Shown: positions 7,221 to 14,698 of the stretch, piece after piece | Layout of the letters: every line of letters starts with the position of its first letter | How positions within the stretch are numbered: position 1 is the stretch's first letter | DNA from: Syntrophaceae bacterium UBA6112 | Lineage (GTDB): Bacteria; Desulfobacterota; Syntrophia; Syntrophales; UBA5619 | Assembly: GCA_002423465.1 (NCBI GenBank) | Contig: DIWG01000044.1 | Span: 1 to 26,952 of the forward strand | Reading direction: 5' to 3' | Length of the DNA: 26,952 nt | Notes under the pieces: generated by a model | Seen by the model: the letters and a program-made list of their open reading frames with translations, nothing else | Told to the model about the DNA's origin: nothing | Databases searched by the model: none | Program-made: the position numbers and the translations under genes

Positions 7221-8729
7221 ATGTTGGATATACTCAGCCATCTCGGCGTCGGTTTTCTGAATTGCTTCCAGCCGGTTAACCTGATCTTCCTCTTCGTGGG
7301 GATCGTTGTGGGTCTTCTGGTCGGCGTCTTGCCGGGACTGACCCTCGTTATGGGCGTTATTCTGGTCCTCCCCTTCACCTATGCCATGGACGTGACGCCC
7401 GCCATCGTTCTGCTGACGGCCATGTATGTTTCCGGCACCTACGGGGGCGCCCCTACATCCATTCTCTTCCGGATTCCCGGAGAACCGATCCATGTCCCGC
7501 TCCTCTGGGACGGTTATGCCATGGCGAAGCAGGGTCAGGCGGCCAAGGCTCTGGGATGGACCATCTGTGCGGCGCTGGTCGGCGGCCTTTTTTCGGCCGT
7601 CATCATGGTTACCCTGTCGGAACCGGTCGCCAAATTTGCCCTGACTTTTTCCACGCCGGAGTATTTCGCCATCGTTCTCTTCGGGCTGACGAGCGTCGTT
7701 TCCCTCGGCGGCGGATCTCTGACGAACGCCCTCATCAGTCTCTTTTTCGGGCTTCTCATTGCCACCGTGGGCGTCGATGCGACATACGGAACCCCCCGGT
7801 TCGCTTTCGGCTCTCCCATCCTGATGGACGGCATTGAGTTTCTCACCGTGATGGTGGGCGCCTATGGGGTAGGCGAAGTCCTGACGCGATTGGGCGAGGG
7901 TTTCACGACGGTTCCCGTGGAAACGGTAGGCGCCATGAAGACCAGGATGCCCTCTTTCAAAGAGGCCTGGGGGATTTGGATGACCTTTGCCCGGAGTTCC
8001 ATTCTCGGCACGGTTATCGGCATCGTCCCCGGCGCCGGCGCCACCATCGCCTCTTTTGTCACCTATGGCGTGGAGGCCCAATACGGAAAACGAAAAGAAG
8101 AAATGGGCAACGGGATCCCCGAGGGGATCGTCGCGCCCCAGGCGGCGGCCACCGCCTCCGTCGGCGGCGCCCTCATCCCCCTGCTTACCCTGGGCATTCC
8201 GGGGAGCGGCGCTACGGCAGTCATTCTCGGGGCCTTTCTCCTCCATGGGATCCAACCGGGTCCACAGATATTCATCACCTCCACCGCGATGGTCTATACC
8301 GTCTTCGCCTCGATGTTCCTGGGAATCATCCTTATGAGCGTTGTGGGATACATCGCCATCAAACCGCTCGTGAAAATCCTCGACTTCCCCGAATCGGTGG
8401 TTTCAACCTTTATCATGCTCCTCTGTTTTATCGGCGCCTTCTCGATCCGGAACAGCATCTCCGACCTCTGGTTGATGGTGGCGTTCGGGGTCGTGGGATA
8501 TGTGTTCGAAAAGATCAAGTTCCCAATCGCCCCCATGGTTCTGGGAACGATCCTGGGTCCCCTGGCGGAGAGCTCCTTCATGACGACCATGATCAGTTTC
8601 CAGAACGACTGGACCATTTTTTTCTCCCGTCCCATCAGCGGAATCGTCATGGTCCTCACGGTCATCGCCCTGATTCTGCCCCTGATGAAGAAATATCGTA
8701 AAATCCGTCACATGAAAAAGGCGACGTGA
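7221..8729 (+). CDS. TTT transporter large membrane subunit (TctA family)
   Basis: A 502-residue polytopic inner-membrane protein that forms the translocation path of a cation-driven tripartite tricarboxylate transporter. It carries the family motifs: GLLVGVLPGLTLVMG near residues 30-45, YGGAPTSILFRIPGEP near 73-88, DGYAMAKQG near 96-104, and the second-half repeat GTVIGIVPGAGATIASF followed by PQAAATASVGGALIPLLTLGIPG split over 265-335. About eleven to twelve hydrophobic helices are present. ATG 7221 has AAGGAG about 8 bases upstream and follows tctB by 14 bases. The operon ends shortly after, at a terminator hairpin. The substrate is not encoded in recognisable motifs. Confidence 0.95.
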   Translation: MLDILSHLGVGFLNCFQPVNLIFLFVGIVVGLLVGVLPGLTLVMGVILVLPFTYAMDVTPAIVLLTAMYVSGTYGGAPTSILFRIPGEPIHVPLLWDGYAMAKQGQAAKALGWTICAALVGGLFSAVIMVTLSEPVAKFALTFSTPEYFAIVLFGLTSVVSLGGGSLTNALISLFFGLLIATVGVDATYGTPRFAFGSPILMDGIEFLTVMVGAYGVGEVLTRLGEGFTTVPVETVGAMKTRMPSFKEAWGIWMTFARSSILGTVIGIVPGAGATIASFVTYGVEAQYGKRKEEMGNGIPEGIVAPQAAATASVGGALIPLLTLGIPGSGATAVILGAFLLHGIQPGPQIFITSTAMVYTVFASMFLGIILMSVVGYIAIKPLVKILDFPESVVSTFIMLLCFIGAFSIRNSISDLWLMVAFGVVGYVFEKIKFPIAPMVLGTILGPLAESSFMTTMISFQNDWTIFFSRPISGIVMVLTVIALILPLMKKYRKIRHMKKAT

Positions 8730-8761
8730 GTATGGTTTTAACCGGGTTTCAGCATCTCCGG

Positions 8762-8786
8762 CGCCGAAACACGGCGATTCTTTTTT
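8762..8786 (+). terminator. Rho-independent terminator of the first TTT operon
   Basis: CGCCG (8762-8766) pairs with CGGCG (8772-8776) around an AAACA loop and is followed by ATTC and six T residues (8781-8786). It lies 33 bases past the tctA stop. The stem is short but all G-C. Confidence 0.65.
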
Positions 8787-8841
8787 GCGAACTTCGACTC
8801 TTCAACAACATTTTTTTCAAATGAGCCGGATAAACTTTAAC

Positions 8842-8868
8842 TTGACAGGCCGTTTTGATGGAGATAGT
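8842..8868 (+). promoter_or_regulatory. Possible sigma70 promoter of the GntR gene
   Basis: A perfect TTGACA (8842-8847) is followed at 15 bases by GATAGT (8863-8868, 4 of 6 consensus). The spacing is short, so this is tentative. If used, transcription would begin near 8875, downstream of the ATG at 8858, supporting ATG 8915 as the regulator's start. Confidence 0.35.
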
Positions 8869-8914
8869 CCGCAGACAAAAAACAGAATGGTTGGGTAAGA
8901 TTCTGGAGACAAAA

Positions 8915-9577
8915 ATGCAGACACTGATCGATAATCCCAATCTTCGGGGGCAGACCTATAAGATCCTGAAGAACATGATCATCACGCGCGAGATTCTGCC
9001 GGGAAAGAAGATCATCGAAGAAACGTTGGCCCAGGAGATCGGCGTCAGCCGCACCCCCATCCGGGAGGCGCTTTTCCGGCTCGAACATGAGGGTATTGTC
9101 GAAATCATCCCCCGCCGCGGCGCTTTTGTCGTCAAACAATCCAAGGATGATATCATCGAGATCATGCAGATCCGGGAGGTGTTGGAAGCGCTGACGGTCC
9201 GTTTGGCCACACCGCTCTTGGAGAAGTCCGACATCTTGAAGCTTAGATCCTGTCTGGAAACGCTTCGCGCCACACCGGAAGAGGAGCGGCATGTCATCGA
9301 GTACAACGATTCCGAGTTGGAATTCCATGGGATGCTCCTTGCAAAGTGTCCGAATCAGATGCTCAAACAGATGATGGGAATGGTCAACGCGCGTCTGCAG
9401 ATCATCCGGCTCAGAACCGTCGTTCTGCCGGGCCGGGCGCAGAAAAGCCTGGATGAACATGCCGCGATCCTGGAGATGATCGAGAAGGGAAACGCCGAAG
9501 GAGCGGAACGGATGATGAGGAAGCATGTGATCAGCGTCAGAACGATGACCCTGGAAAATATCGACGCCATGGTCTAA
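8915..9577 (+). CDS. GntR-family transcriptional regulator, FadR/FCD subfamily
   Basis: A 220-residue DNA-binding regulator. The N-terminal winged helix (residues about 10-75) shows the GntR signature: ILPGKKIIEETLAQEIGVSR then TPIREALFRLEHEGIVEI and the wing PRRGAFV. The all-helical FCD domain (about 78-215) would bind a small carboxylate or related ligand, with metal-ligand candidates Glu134 (usually Asp), His138, His182 and His204. ATG 8915 is chosen because GGAG sits 6 bases upstream and the domain starts nearby; ATG 8858 would add 19 residues. It stands alone between two TTT operons. A TTGTATACAA palindrome of the type bound by this family overlaps the promoter of the racemase-to-comA operon at 13229, so that operon is a likely target, with the ligand probably one of its substrates. 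Confidence 0.9.
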   Translation: MQTLIDNPNLRGQTYKILKNMIITREILPGKKIIEETLAQEIGVSRTPIREALFRLEHEGIVEIIPRRGAFVVKQSKDDIIEIMQIREVLEALTVRLATPLLEKSDILKLRSCLETLRATPEEERHVIEYNDSELEFHGMLLAKCPNQMLKQMMGMVNARLQIIRLRTVVLPGRAQKSLDEHAAILEMIEKGNAEGAERMMRKHVISVRTMTLENIDAMV

Positions 9578-9595
9578 CAAACTTTTGAAAATGAG

Positions 9596-9656
9596 AAAGG
9601 TCTGAACCTTTTGAACAGCCTGTCCCCTATCGGGCGTTTTCAACAGCCCCTTGGGG
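9596..9656 (+). repeat. Degenerate repeat and weak hairpins downstream of gntR
   Basis: This spacer holds a 6-bp AT-rich hairpin (AAAGGT/ACCTTT, 9596-9611), two copies of an AACAGCC motif about 25 bases apart, and a CCCC/GGGG mini-stem at 9647-9656. It resembles a decayed inverted-repeat element. It may act as a weak terminator for gntR. Nothing coding is seen between 9578 and 9841. Confidence 0.3.
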
Positions 9657-9717
9657 AAAGGGCGGCGGTTCAACCGGTCAAGCGCATCGCCCACACCGGA
9701 TTTCAGCCAAATATTCA

Positions 9718-9746
9718 TTGACAAGCAAAGGAATTCCCGTTATACC
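9718..9746 (+). promoter_or_regulatory. Sigma70-like promoter of the second TTT operon
   Basis: TTGACA (9718-9723), an exact 17-base spacer, and TATACC (9741-9746, 4 of 6 consensus) precede the binding-protein gene, predicting a leader of roughly 90 bases. No clear operator palindrome is seen beside it. Confidence 0.6.
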
Positions 9747-9841
9747 TCCCTCGCATCAAGGGGATACCGCATTTACTCAACGGCGGGAGAACCAAAATTG
9801 AGAATCTGCGGGGACAAGTTTTAATAAGGAGGAAGCAGACT

Positions 9842-10807
9842 ATGAAGACTTTCGGCAAGATCATCCTTACGGCGGCTGCGGCCGCGGTCGCTGCGACATT
9901 TGTGTTGACGACCACCGCCGCGGCGGAATTTCCGGAGAAGGCCATCAACTACATTATTGCCTTCAAGCCGGGCGGTGAATCCGATGTTACGGCGCGTTTC
10001 CAGCAGCCCTTCTTCAAGAAGAAATTCGGCAAGGATCTGGTGATGTCCTACAAGGATGGCGGCGGCGGGGCGGTTGCCTGGGCGCAGCTCAATACGATTA
10101 CGGGCGACGGCTATACGATCATGGGGACCAACCTGCCCCACATGGTGATCCAGCCGTTGCAGAAGGATGTAGGCTACACCACCGACGGCATTGTCAACGT
10201 CTACATGTTCCACTATACGCCCGACGCCATCGTGGTGACGGATAAAAGTCCTTACAAGACGCTCAAGGATCTGATCGACTTCGCCAAGAAGAATCCCGGC
10301 AAGGTGACGTTCTCGGGTTCGGCCAAGGGATCGTCCAACCATCTGGCCCAGGTCACCTTCGATCGTCTGGCCGGCATCAAGACCGCCTATGTCGCTTTTG
10401 CAGGGACCGCGCCCTCCTCCACCGCCCTCCTCGGCGGTCAGGTTGTGGCCAGTTGGGGATACACCACCGTGCCGCCGGCCTATCCGGGCACCCGCATGTT
10501 GGCCGTAGCCATGGAAAAGCGTCACCCGAACTTCCCCGACGTGCCGACCTTCAAGGAACTCGGCTTCGATATGGTGAGCGGCGCCTACCGCGGCATCGCC
10601 GTGCCGAAATCGACGCCGGAGGACATCCGCAAGAAATTGGCCAAAATGATCGACGAGATCAACCACGAACCGGCCTTTATCAAGCAGATGGAAGACAACG
10701 GATTCGCGATGCTCAACGCGCCCTATGGCCCCGAACTCGACAAGTTCATGGCGAAAGCGAAAAAGGATATCACCACCTCTGCCAAGGAAGCCGGCATGGT
10801 CAAATAG
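9842..10807 (+). CDS. Second TTT periplasmic binding protein (TctC/Bug family)
   Basis: A 321-residue periplasmic receptor. A signal peptide (residues 1 to about 28, very alanine-rich, cleavage after TTTAAA or AAA-E) is followed by FPEKAINYIIAFKPGGESDVTAR, the family's opening strand and loop, and GGGGAVAWAQL, the second ligand loop. Family pattern GYRGIAVPK appears as AYRGIAVPK near 250. ATG 9842 follows TAAGGAGG at good spacing. It is clearly divergent from the other TctC in the window (different loop residues GES versus GGA), so the two systems are not a recent duplication and probably bind different ligands. Its operon runs C-A-B and appears to have arrived as a unit, since it ends against a truncated TauE/SafE gene. 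Confidence 0.9.
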   Translation: MKTFGKIILTAAAAAVAATFVLTTTAAAEFPEKAINYIIAFKPGGESDVTARFQQPFFKKKFGKDLVMSYKDGGGGAVAWAQLNTITGDGYTIMGTNLPHMVIQPLQKDVGYTTDGIVNVYMFHYTPDAIVVTDKSPYKTLKDLIDFAKKNPGKVTFSGSAKGSSNHLAQVTFDRLAGIKTAYVAFAGTAPSSTALLGGQVVASWGYTTVPPAYPGTRMLAVAMEKRHPNFPDVPTFKELGFDMVSGAYRGIAVPKSTPEDIRKKLAKMIDEINHEPAFIKQMEDNGFAMLNAPYGPELDKFMAKAKKDITTSAKEAGMVK

Positions 10808-10835
10808 AAGCCGATCAACGATCACCGAACTGTCT

Positions 10836-10872
10836 CGGGCGCTCCCCGTCGGCCACCGGCGCGGAGCGCCCG
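10836..10872 (+). repeat. Intercistronic 10-bp perfect hairpin between tctC and tctA
   Basis: CGGGCGCTCC (10836-10845) pairs perfectly with GGAGCGCCCG (10863-10872) over a 17-base loop, 29 bases after the tctC stop. No U-run follows. As for the first TTT, it probably raises the level of the binding-protein mRNA relative to the membrane genes. Confidence 0.7.
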
Positions 10873-10904
10873 CCTAATCGGATGGGACCTCATGGAGTAT
10901 GATC

Positions 10905-12422
10905 ATGCAAGGGATTGAGTACGTCCTGGAGGCGATCAGCCTCTACCATATCAGCATCGCGCTTGCCGGTGTTATCGCGGGAACGGTCATCGGCGCCCTG
11001 CCGGGCCTTACCGCAACCATGGCCATCGCGGTACTGGTTCCTCTCACCTTTTCCCTGAAGCCGGCGTCAGCGCTGATTCTGATGGGCGCCGTCTACACCG
11101 GCGCCATTTACGGCGGCGCCTATTCGGCCATTCTGTTGAAGACACCCGGCACGCCTTCGGCGATTGCCACCACGTTCGACGGCTACCCCATGGCCAAACG
11201 CGGGGACGGCGACTTGGCGGTGACGCTGGCCTGCACCTCGTCGGTATTCGGCGGCCTGGTCGGCGCCCTTTTCCTGCTCTTGCTGGCCCCGCCCCTGGCG
11301 AAGATTGCCCTGGCCTTCGGCCCGGTCGAGTATTTCTGGCTGGCGATCTTCGGCCTCAGCTTGATTTCGGCCCTGTCGGAGGGGCATATGCTCAAGGGGT
11401 TGATCGGCGGATGCTTCGGCATGCTGCTCACCACCATCGGCGTCGCCGAGGTCAGCGCCGACATCCGCTACACCTTCGGCAGCCATACCCTGATCGGCGG
11501 CATCGAACCGGTGTCCGCGTTGATCGGCCTTTATTGCGTTCCGGTGATGATCGACCTGGTGGCGACGCCGGCCCGCCATCTCCAGGTCAGCACCGAGGGC
11601 CGGGGCTTCAGGCTGCGTGAAGCCCTCTCCCTGAACTGGCGCCACAAGTTCAGCCTCCTTCGCAGTTCGGTGATCGGCACGATTACCGGCATCCTGCCGG
11701 GCGCCGGCGGATCGATCGCCGGATTGGTCGCCTATTCCGAGGCGCGACGTTCCTCCAAGCGGACCGAATATTTCGGCACCGGCGAACCCGAGGGAGTCAT
11801 GGCCAGTGAATCGGCGAACAACGCAACCGTCGGCGGTGGCTTCATCCCCACGCTGGTGCTGGGAATTCCGGGAACGCCGCCGGACGCCGTCATTCTCGGA
11901 GCGCTTCTCGTCCAGGGCATCCGTACCGGCCCGAATCTGTTCGTCGGCGGAGAAACCTCGATCGTCTACGTTTTCATCGCCGGCCTGTTCGTCGCCACAG
12001 TGCTGATGCTGCCGACGGGTCTGCTCATCGGTCGCTATGCCTACCGCTTCATCATCAGCGTGCCCAAGGCGATCCTCGTTCCAACCGTCGCCTTCATGAC
12101 GATCATCGGCACCTATGCCATCCGCAACAACATGTCGGACGTGGTCATCATGATCGTCTTGGGCGCCATTGGCTGGGTTCTCGACCGCTACGGCTTCAAG
12201 CCGTCGCCGATTGTCCTCGGCCTGATTCTCAGTCGCATCGCCGAGCAGGGATTCGTCCAGGGTTGGATCATCGGTACGGCACGGGGCAATGCCGCCGCCG
12301 AATTCTTCAACCGGCCCATTTCCCTGGGCATCATTGTCTTCATTGGCATCTCCATGTTTTACCCGCTCATTGCCCGGCGCTGGAGACTGAATAAGGAATT
12401 GCAAAATGACAGCGAAACGTGA
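10905..12422 (+). CDS. Second TTT large membrane subunit (TctA family)
   Basis: A 505-residue polytopic membrane protein with the TctA motifs: GTVIGALPGLTATMAIAVL near 25-43, YGGAYSAILLKTPGTPSA near 70-87, DGYPMAKRGDGD, GTITGILPGAGGSIAGLVAY near 260-280 and ANNATVGGGFIPTLVLGIPG. It would transport the ligand delivered by the adjacent TctC using an ion gradient. ATG 10905 is preferred over ATG 10899 because GGAG lies 7 bases upstream of it. Its end overlaps tctB by 17 bases, implying coupled translation. GC and GC-rich codon use appear higher than in the flanking operons by eye, consistent with separate origin, though not measured. Confidence 0.95.
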   Translation: MQGIEYVLEAISLYHISIALAGVIAGTVIGALPGLTATMAIAVLVPLTFSLKPASALILMGAVYTGAIYGGAYSAILLKTPGTPSAIATTFDGYPMAKRGDGDLAVTLACTSSVFGGLVGALFLLLLAPPLAKIALAFGPVEYFWLAIFGLSLISALSEGHMLKGLIGGCFGMLLTTIGVAEVSADIRYTFGSHTLIGGIEPVSALIGLYCVPVMIDLVATPARHLQVSTEGRGFRLREALSLNWRHKFSLLRSSVIGTITGILPGAGGSIAGLVAYSEARRSSKRTEYFGTGEPEGVMASESANNATVGGGFIPTLVLGIPGTPPDAVILGALLVQGIRTGPNLFVGGETSIVYVFIAGLFVATVLMLPTGLLIGRYAYRFIISVPKAILVPTVAFMTIIGTYAIRNNMSDVVIMIVLGAIGWVLDRYGFKPSPIVLGLILSRIAEQGFVQGWIIGTARGNAAAEFFNRPISLGIIVFIGISMFYPLIARRWRLNKELQNDSET

Positions 12423-12870
12423 ATACGATACGCCGGGCATCATCCTGGCCGCCATTTTCATTCTGCTTGCCGGGATCTTCCTCAATGAATCGCGAAACCT
12501 GACAGACTCCGATTCTTACGTGTTCCCGGTTGCGATCTGCACCGCGATGATCGTCTTTTCCATCATCTTCATCGTCTGGAACCTGCTGAAACCACACCCG
12601 GACAGGGAAGCGACCCTCGTGCCGGGATCGACCCCCCGGCGGGTCGGGCTGGTGGCGCTGATGATGATCAGCGCGTTGATTATGCCCTATGTCGGCTTCC
12701 TGCCGGCGGGCATCGGCGTTTTTGCGGCATTGATGGTTCTTGCCATGTACGAGCCCTGGACCTGGAAGCGCGCCGCGAACTATGCGCTGATCTGCGTGGC
12801 CATCGTCACCGGTTTCTACGTGATCTTCGACATCGTCTTCCTGGTGCCGCTGCCGGAAATTCCATTCTGA
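12406..12870 (+). CDS. Second TTT small membrane subunit (TctB family)
   Basis: A 154-residue membrane protein with four hydrophobic segments (near 12-27, 38-60, 82-112 and 120-148), matching the TctB small subunit. It starts at ATG 12406 inside the end of tctA, with AAGGA about 8 bases upstream, so translation is probably coupled. N-terminal IILAAIFILLAGIFLNESRNL and the PYVGFLPAGIGVFAALMVLAM helix are typical of the family. It closes this operon; a very strong terminator follows 46 bases after the stop. TctB sequences are weakly conserved, so position and topology are the main support. Confidence 0.85.
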   Translation: MTAKREYDTPGIILAAIFILLAGIFLNESRNLTDSDSYVFPVAICTAMIVFSIIFIVWNLLKPHPDREATLVPGSTPRRVGLVALMMISALIMPYVGFLPAGIGVFAALMVLAMYEPWTWKRAANYALICVAIVTGFYVIFDIVFLVPLPEIPF

Positions 12871-12915
12871 ACCAGGGGTGGGGGACGGTCGGGCGCTTTC
12901 AACGACAAGCAAGTG

Positions 12916-12960
12916 GCCCCCCTTCGGCGGCAGCGCCGCCGAAGGGGGGCATTCGTTTTT
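12916..12960 (+). terminator. Strong Rho-independent terminator of the second TTT operon
   Basis: A perfect 16-bp stem (12916-12931 with 12935-12950) closes an AGC triloop and is followed by ATTCG and five T residues (12956-12960). It is the strongest hairpin in the window, and the TauE/SafE remnant begins immediately after it, marking the right boundary of the TTT module. Confidence 0.85.
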
Positions 12961-13198
12961 CTTGGGGACGATCGTGGCGGTCTTTTTTCTCGCGGACCTT
13001 CTGAAGATTGGCGTGTACTGGAAGATCAAACTTTTGACCCCGCAGATACTGCTCGGCCTGGGTTGGATGATTCCGGTTGTGATCGTCGGGAGCTTCCTGG
13101 GCTATCTCCTTCGCAAACGAATTTCAACCGGCCTTTTCGAGAAACTGATCCTCTTCTTTGTGCTGGTTGTCAGCATCCGCTTGATTTTCTTTACCTGA
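12952..13198 (+). pseudogene. C-terminal remnant of a TauE/SafE-family sulfite/sulfonate exporter
   Basis: From about 12952 to the stop at 13196-13198 the frame encodes roughly 80 residues matching only the last third of TauE/SafE (former DUF81) permeases: FFLGTIVAVFFLADLLKIG, then KLLTPQILLGLGWMIP, then GSFLGYLLRKRIS and LFEKLILFFVLVVSIRLIF, with three hydrophobic helices. The family is normally about 250 residues. The 5' two-thirds is missing, and the position where it should continue is occupied by the terminator hairpin of the TTT operon. No start codon with a ribosome binding site is present; the nearest in-frame GTG at 12878 would translate through the hairpin. Best read as a gene truncated when the TTT module arrived or by a deletion. 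TauE/SafE proteins are linked to export of sulfite or sulfoacetate in sulfonate degraders. Confidence 0.7.
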
Positions 13199-13228
13199 TC
13201 CGGAGGACCCTGATGGCGCATATTTCCC

Positions 13229-13257
13229 TTGACATCGAACTCACTTTTTGAGAGAAT
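13229..13257 (+). promoter_or_regulatory. Sigma70-like promoter of the larA-to-comA operon
   Basis: TTGACA (13229-13234), a 17-base spacer and GAGAAT (13252-13257, 4 of 6 consensus) lie 61 bases before the racemase gene. The operator-like palindrome overlaps the -10 end and the expected start site near 13264. Confidence 0.6.
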
Positions 13258-13266
13258 TGTATACAA
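13257..13266 (+). promoter_or_regulatory. Operator-like palindrome TTGTATACAA, probable GntR/FCD site
   Basis: A perfect 10-base palindrome, with AA/ATT flanks, sits across the -10 edge and predicted transcription start. Regulators of the GntR FadR/FCD class commonly bind sites of the form TNGTNNNACNA, which this fits. The only such regulator in the window is at 8915-9577. Repression relieved by a pathway metabolite is the simplest model. Confidence 0.55.
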
Positions 13267-13317
13267 ATTCGGGGGGCGAGAAGCACCCTTTGTAAAATCT
13301 GCGGGAATTGTAAACGG

Positions 13318-14574
13318 ATGGAAACATCATTAAAGTATGGACAAGGTCATTTGACCATCTCCCTTCCGGAAAAGTCCGAAATTTCCATTCTTCAACCCTC
13401 CAGGCTCCCTATACTGGAAAATCTGGAGGAGGCCTTCAACAGCGCTATGGATCACCCTCTCGGCGGCATGCCTCTAACGGCGATGGCGACGCCGCGTACG
13501 GTGGCTGTTGCCGTGCCCGATGAGACCCGGCCGGCGCCGGTCAAGACACTCCTGCCGCTGCTGCTGAAGCGGCTCTATGGTGCCTTTACGGATCTTCGTC
13601 CCGACGATATTACGATTGTCGTTGCCGCCGGTTTGCATCCTCCTCTCGATGAGGCAGGATTGAGAAGGGTGGCGCCGGAGGCGATCGCGCCGGGTTGCCG
13701 GATTATTTCCCACGACGCCCTGCACTCCCCGATGAAAGACTACGGCCGGACGAGCCGCAACACCCCGGTTCTGACCAACGCCTCTTTTGCCGAGGCGGAT
13801 CTTCGGATACTGATCGGCAATATCGATCCCCATCAGTTCGTCGGTTTCACCGGAGGCGCCAAGGTGGCCGTCATCGGCTGCGGGTCCAGCCGGACCATCG
13901 AGGCGAACCATGCCCTGATGTTCCATGACCGGGCCAAGGTGGCCAACATCGAGGGCAACCCCGTGCGAATGGATATCGATGAAGCGGGACGGATGATCGG
14001 AATTCCGCTGATCATCAATGTAGTGCTCGACGGGGGAAAAAGGCCGGTGCAGATTCTTGCCGGCGAACCGGTAGCGGTCTACCAGGCCGGCGCTGAGACC
14101 TGTGCGGCGATCTATGGCGTCGCCGTTCCGGAGAAGTTCGACATCGCCATCGCCTCCTGCGGTGGGCATCCGAAGGATATTACCCTTTACCAAGCGCAGA
14201 AGGGGATGGCCCATGCAGCCCAGGCCGTCAAACCCGGAGGAAAGATTCTGCTGCTTGCCGCCTGTCCGCAGGGGGTGGGGGATGATGTCTATTACGAGTA
14301 CGTCTCCCGTTTTCCGACGCCGGAAGCCGCCCTGGCGGACTTCCAAAGGATGGGGTTCAAGATGGGAGCGCACAAGTCTTTTCTTTTCGGCAGAACCCTG
14401 GTCGCTTTTGATGTGGCCGTCGCTGCGGATATGGAACCGGCGGTTTTGCGGAAATGTCATCTGCGGGCCTGCGATCCACAAAAAATGGTGGAGCGGTGGG
14501 TGGAGGATTTTCCAGGCAAACCCAGAATAGCAGTCATCCCCAACGCCAACACCACCTATTTTTATCAGCCATAG
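13318..14574 (+). CDS. LarA-family nickel-pincer 2-hydroxyacid racemase/epimerase
   Basis: A 418-residue cytoplasmic enzyme of the lactate racemase (LarA) superfamily, which inverts C2 of hydroxyacids by hydride transfer through a nickel-pincer nucleotide (NPN) cofactor. The key residues of Lactobacillus LarA all have counterparts at matching spacing: Asp68 and Arg71 (DETR), His107 (GLHPP), His172 (DPHQF), Lys182 (GGAK, the cofactor-attachment lysine) and His198 (ANHAL, nickel ligand). ATG 13318 fits the family start, though the ribosome site is weak (GCGGGA). It is the first gene after a promoter with a GntR-type operator and leads into 2-oxoacid oxidoreductase, hydroxyacid dehydrogenase and comA genes, so sulfolactate is a plausible substrate; lactate, malate or 2-hydroxyglutarate are alternatives. 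The LarB, LarC and LarE cofactor genes are not in the window. Confidence 0.85.
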   Translation: METSLKYGQGHLTISLPEKSEISILQPSRLPILENLEEAFNSAMDHPLGGMPLTAMATPRTVAVAVPDETRPAPVKTLLPLLLKRLYGAFTDLRPDDITIVVAAGLHPPLDEAGLRRVAPEAIAPGCRIISHDALHSPMKDYGRTSRNTPVLTNASFAEADLRILIGNIDPHQFVGFTGGAKVAVIGCGSSRTIEANHALMFHDRAKVANIEGNPVRMDIDEAGRMIGIPLIINVVLDGGKRPVQILAGEPVAVYQAGAETCAAIYGVAVPEKFDIAIASCGGHPKDITLYQAQKGMAHAAQAVKPGGKILLLAACPQGVGDDVYYEYVSRFPTPEAALADFQRMGFKMGAHKSFLFGRTLVAFDVAVAADMEPAVLRKCHLRACDPQKMVERWVEDFPGKPRIAVIPNANTTYFYQP

Positions 14575-14584
14575 GGGCGGTGTT

Positions 14585-14605
14585 CTTCCTGACAGGGGCA
14601 GGAAG
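14585..14605 (+). repeat. Hairpin between the racemase and ferredoxin genes
   Basis: CTTCCTG (14585-14591) pairs with CAGGAAG (14599-14605) over a 7-base loop, 11 bases past the racemase stop, with no U-run. It may set different mRNA levels for the racemase and the genes after it. Confidence 0.45.
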
Positions 14606-14698
14606 GCGTGCAGAACGGAACAACGTTTATCGTTTCAATATTCTCCTTCTTCCTGATCGACAAAGGGGAGGAGATTCATTACAGGGAGGGCCGGTTGC

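Noticed and set aside
7128..8255. Minus-strand open frame of 375 codons opposite tctA
   Set aside because: Low-complexity charged translation without motifs; tctA on the other strand is unmistakable.
9602..9656. Transposon end or att site beside gntR
   Set aside because: The AACAGCC copies and short stems are too degenerate to support a specific mobile element.
11067..12485. Minus-strand open frame of 472 codons opposite the second tctA
   Set aside because: Dominated by Ala, Asp, Gly, Gln and Arg with no hydrophobic core; shadow of a high-GC gene.
12878..12951. N-terminal part of an apparent 106-residue protein joined to the TauE/SafE segment
   Set aside because: These codons run through the terminator hairpin, have no ribosome site and resemble no protein, so they are not counted as coding.
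13213..13251. 12-codon open frame with GGAGG upstream, possible leader peptide of larA
   Set aside because: The predicted -35 box of the larA promoter lies inside it, so it would not be on the larA transcript; it may be a leftover of the disrupted TauE/SafE region.
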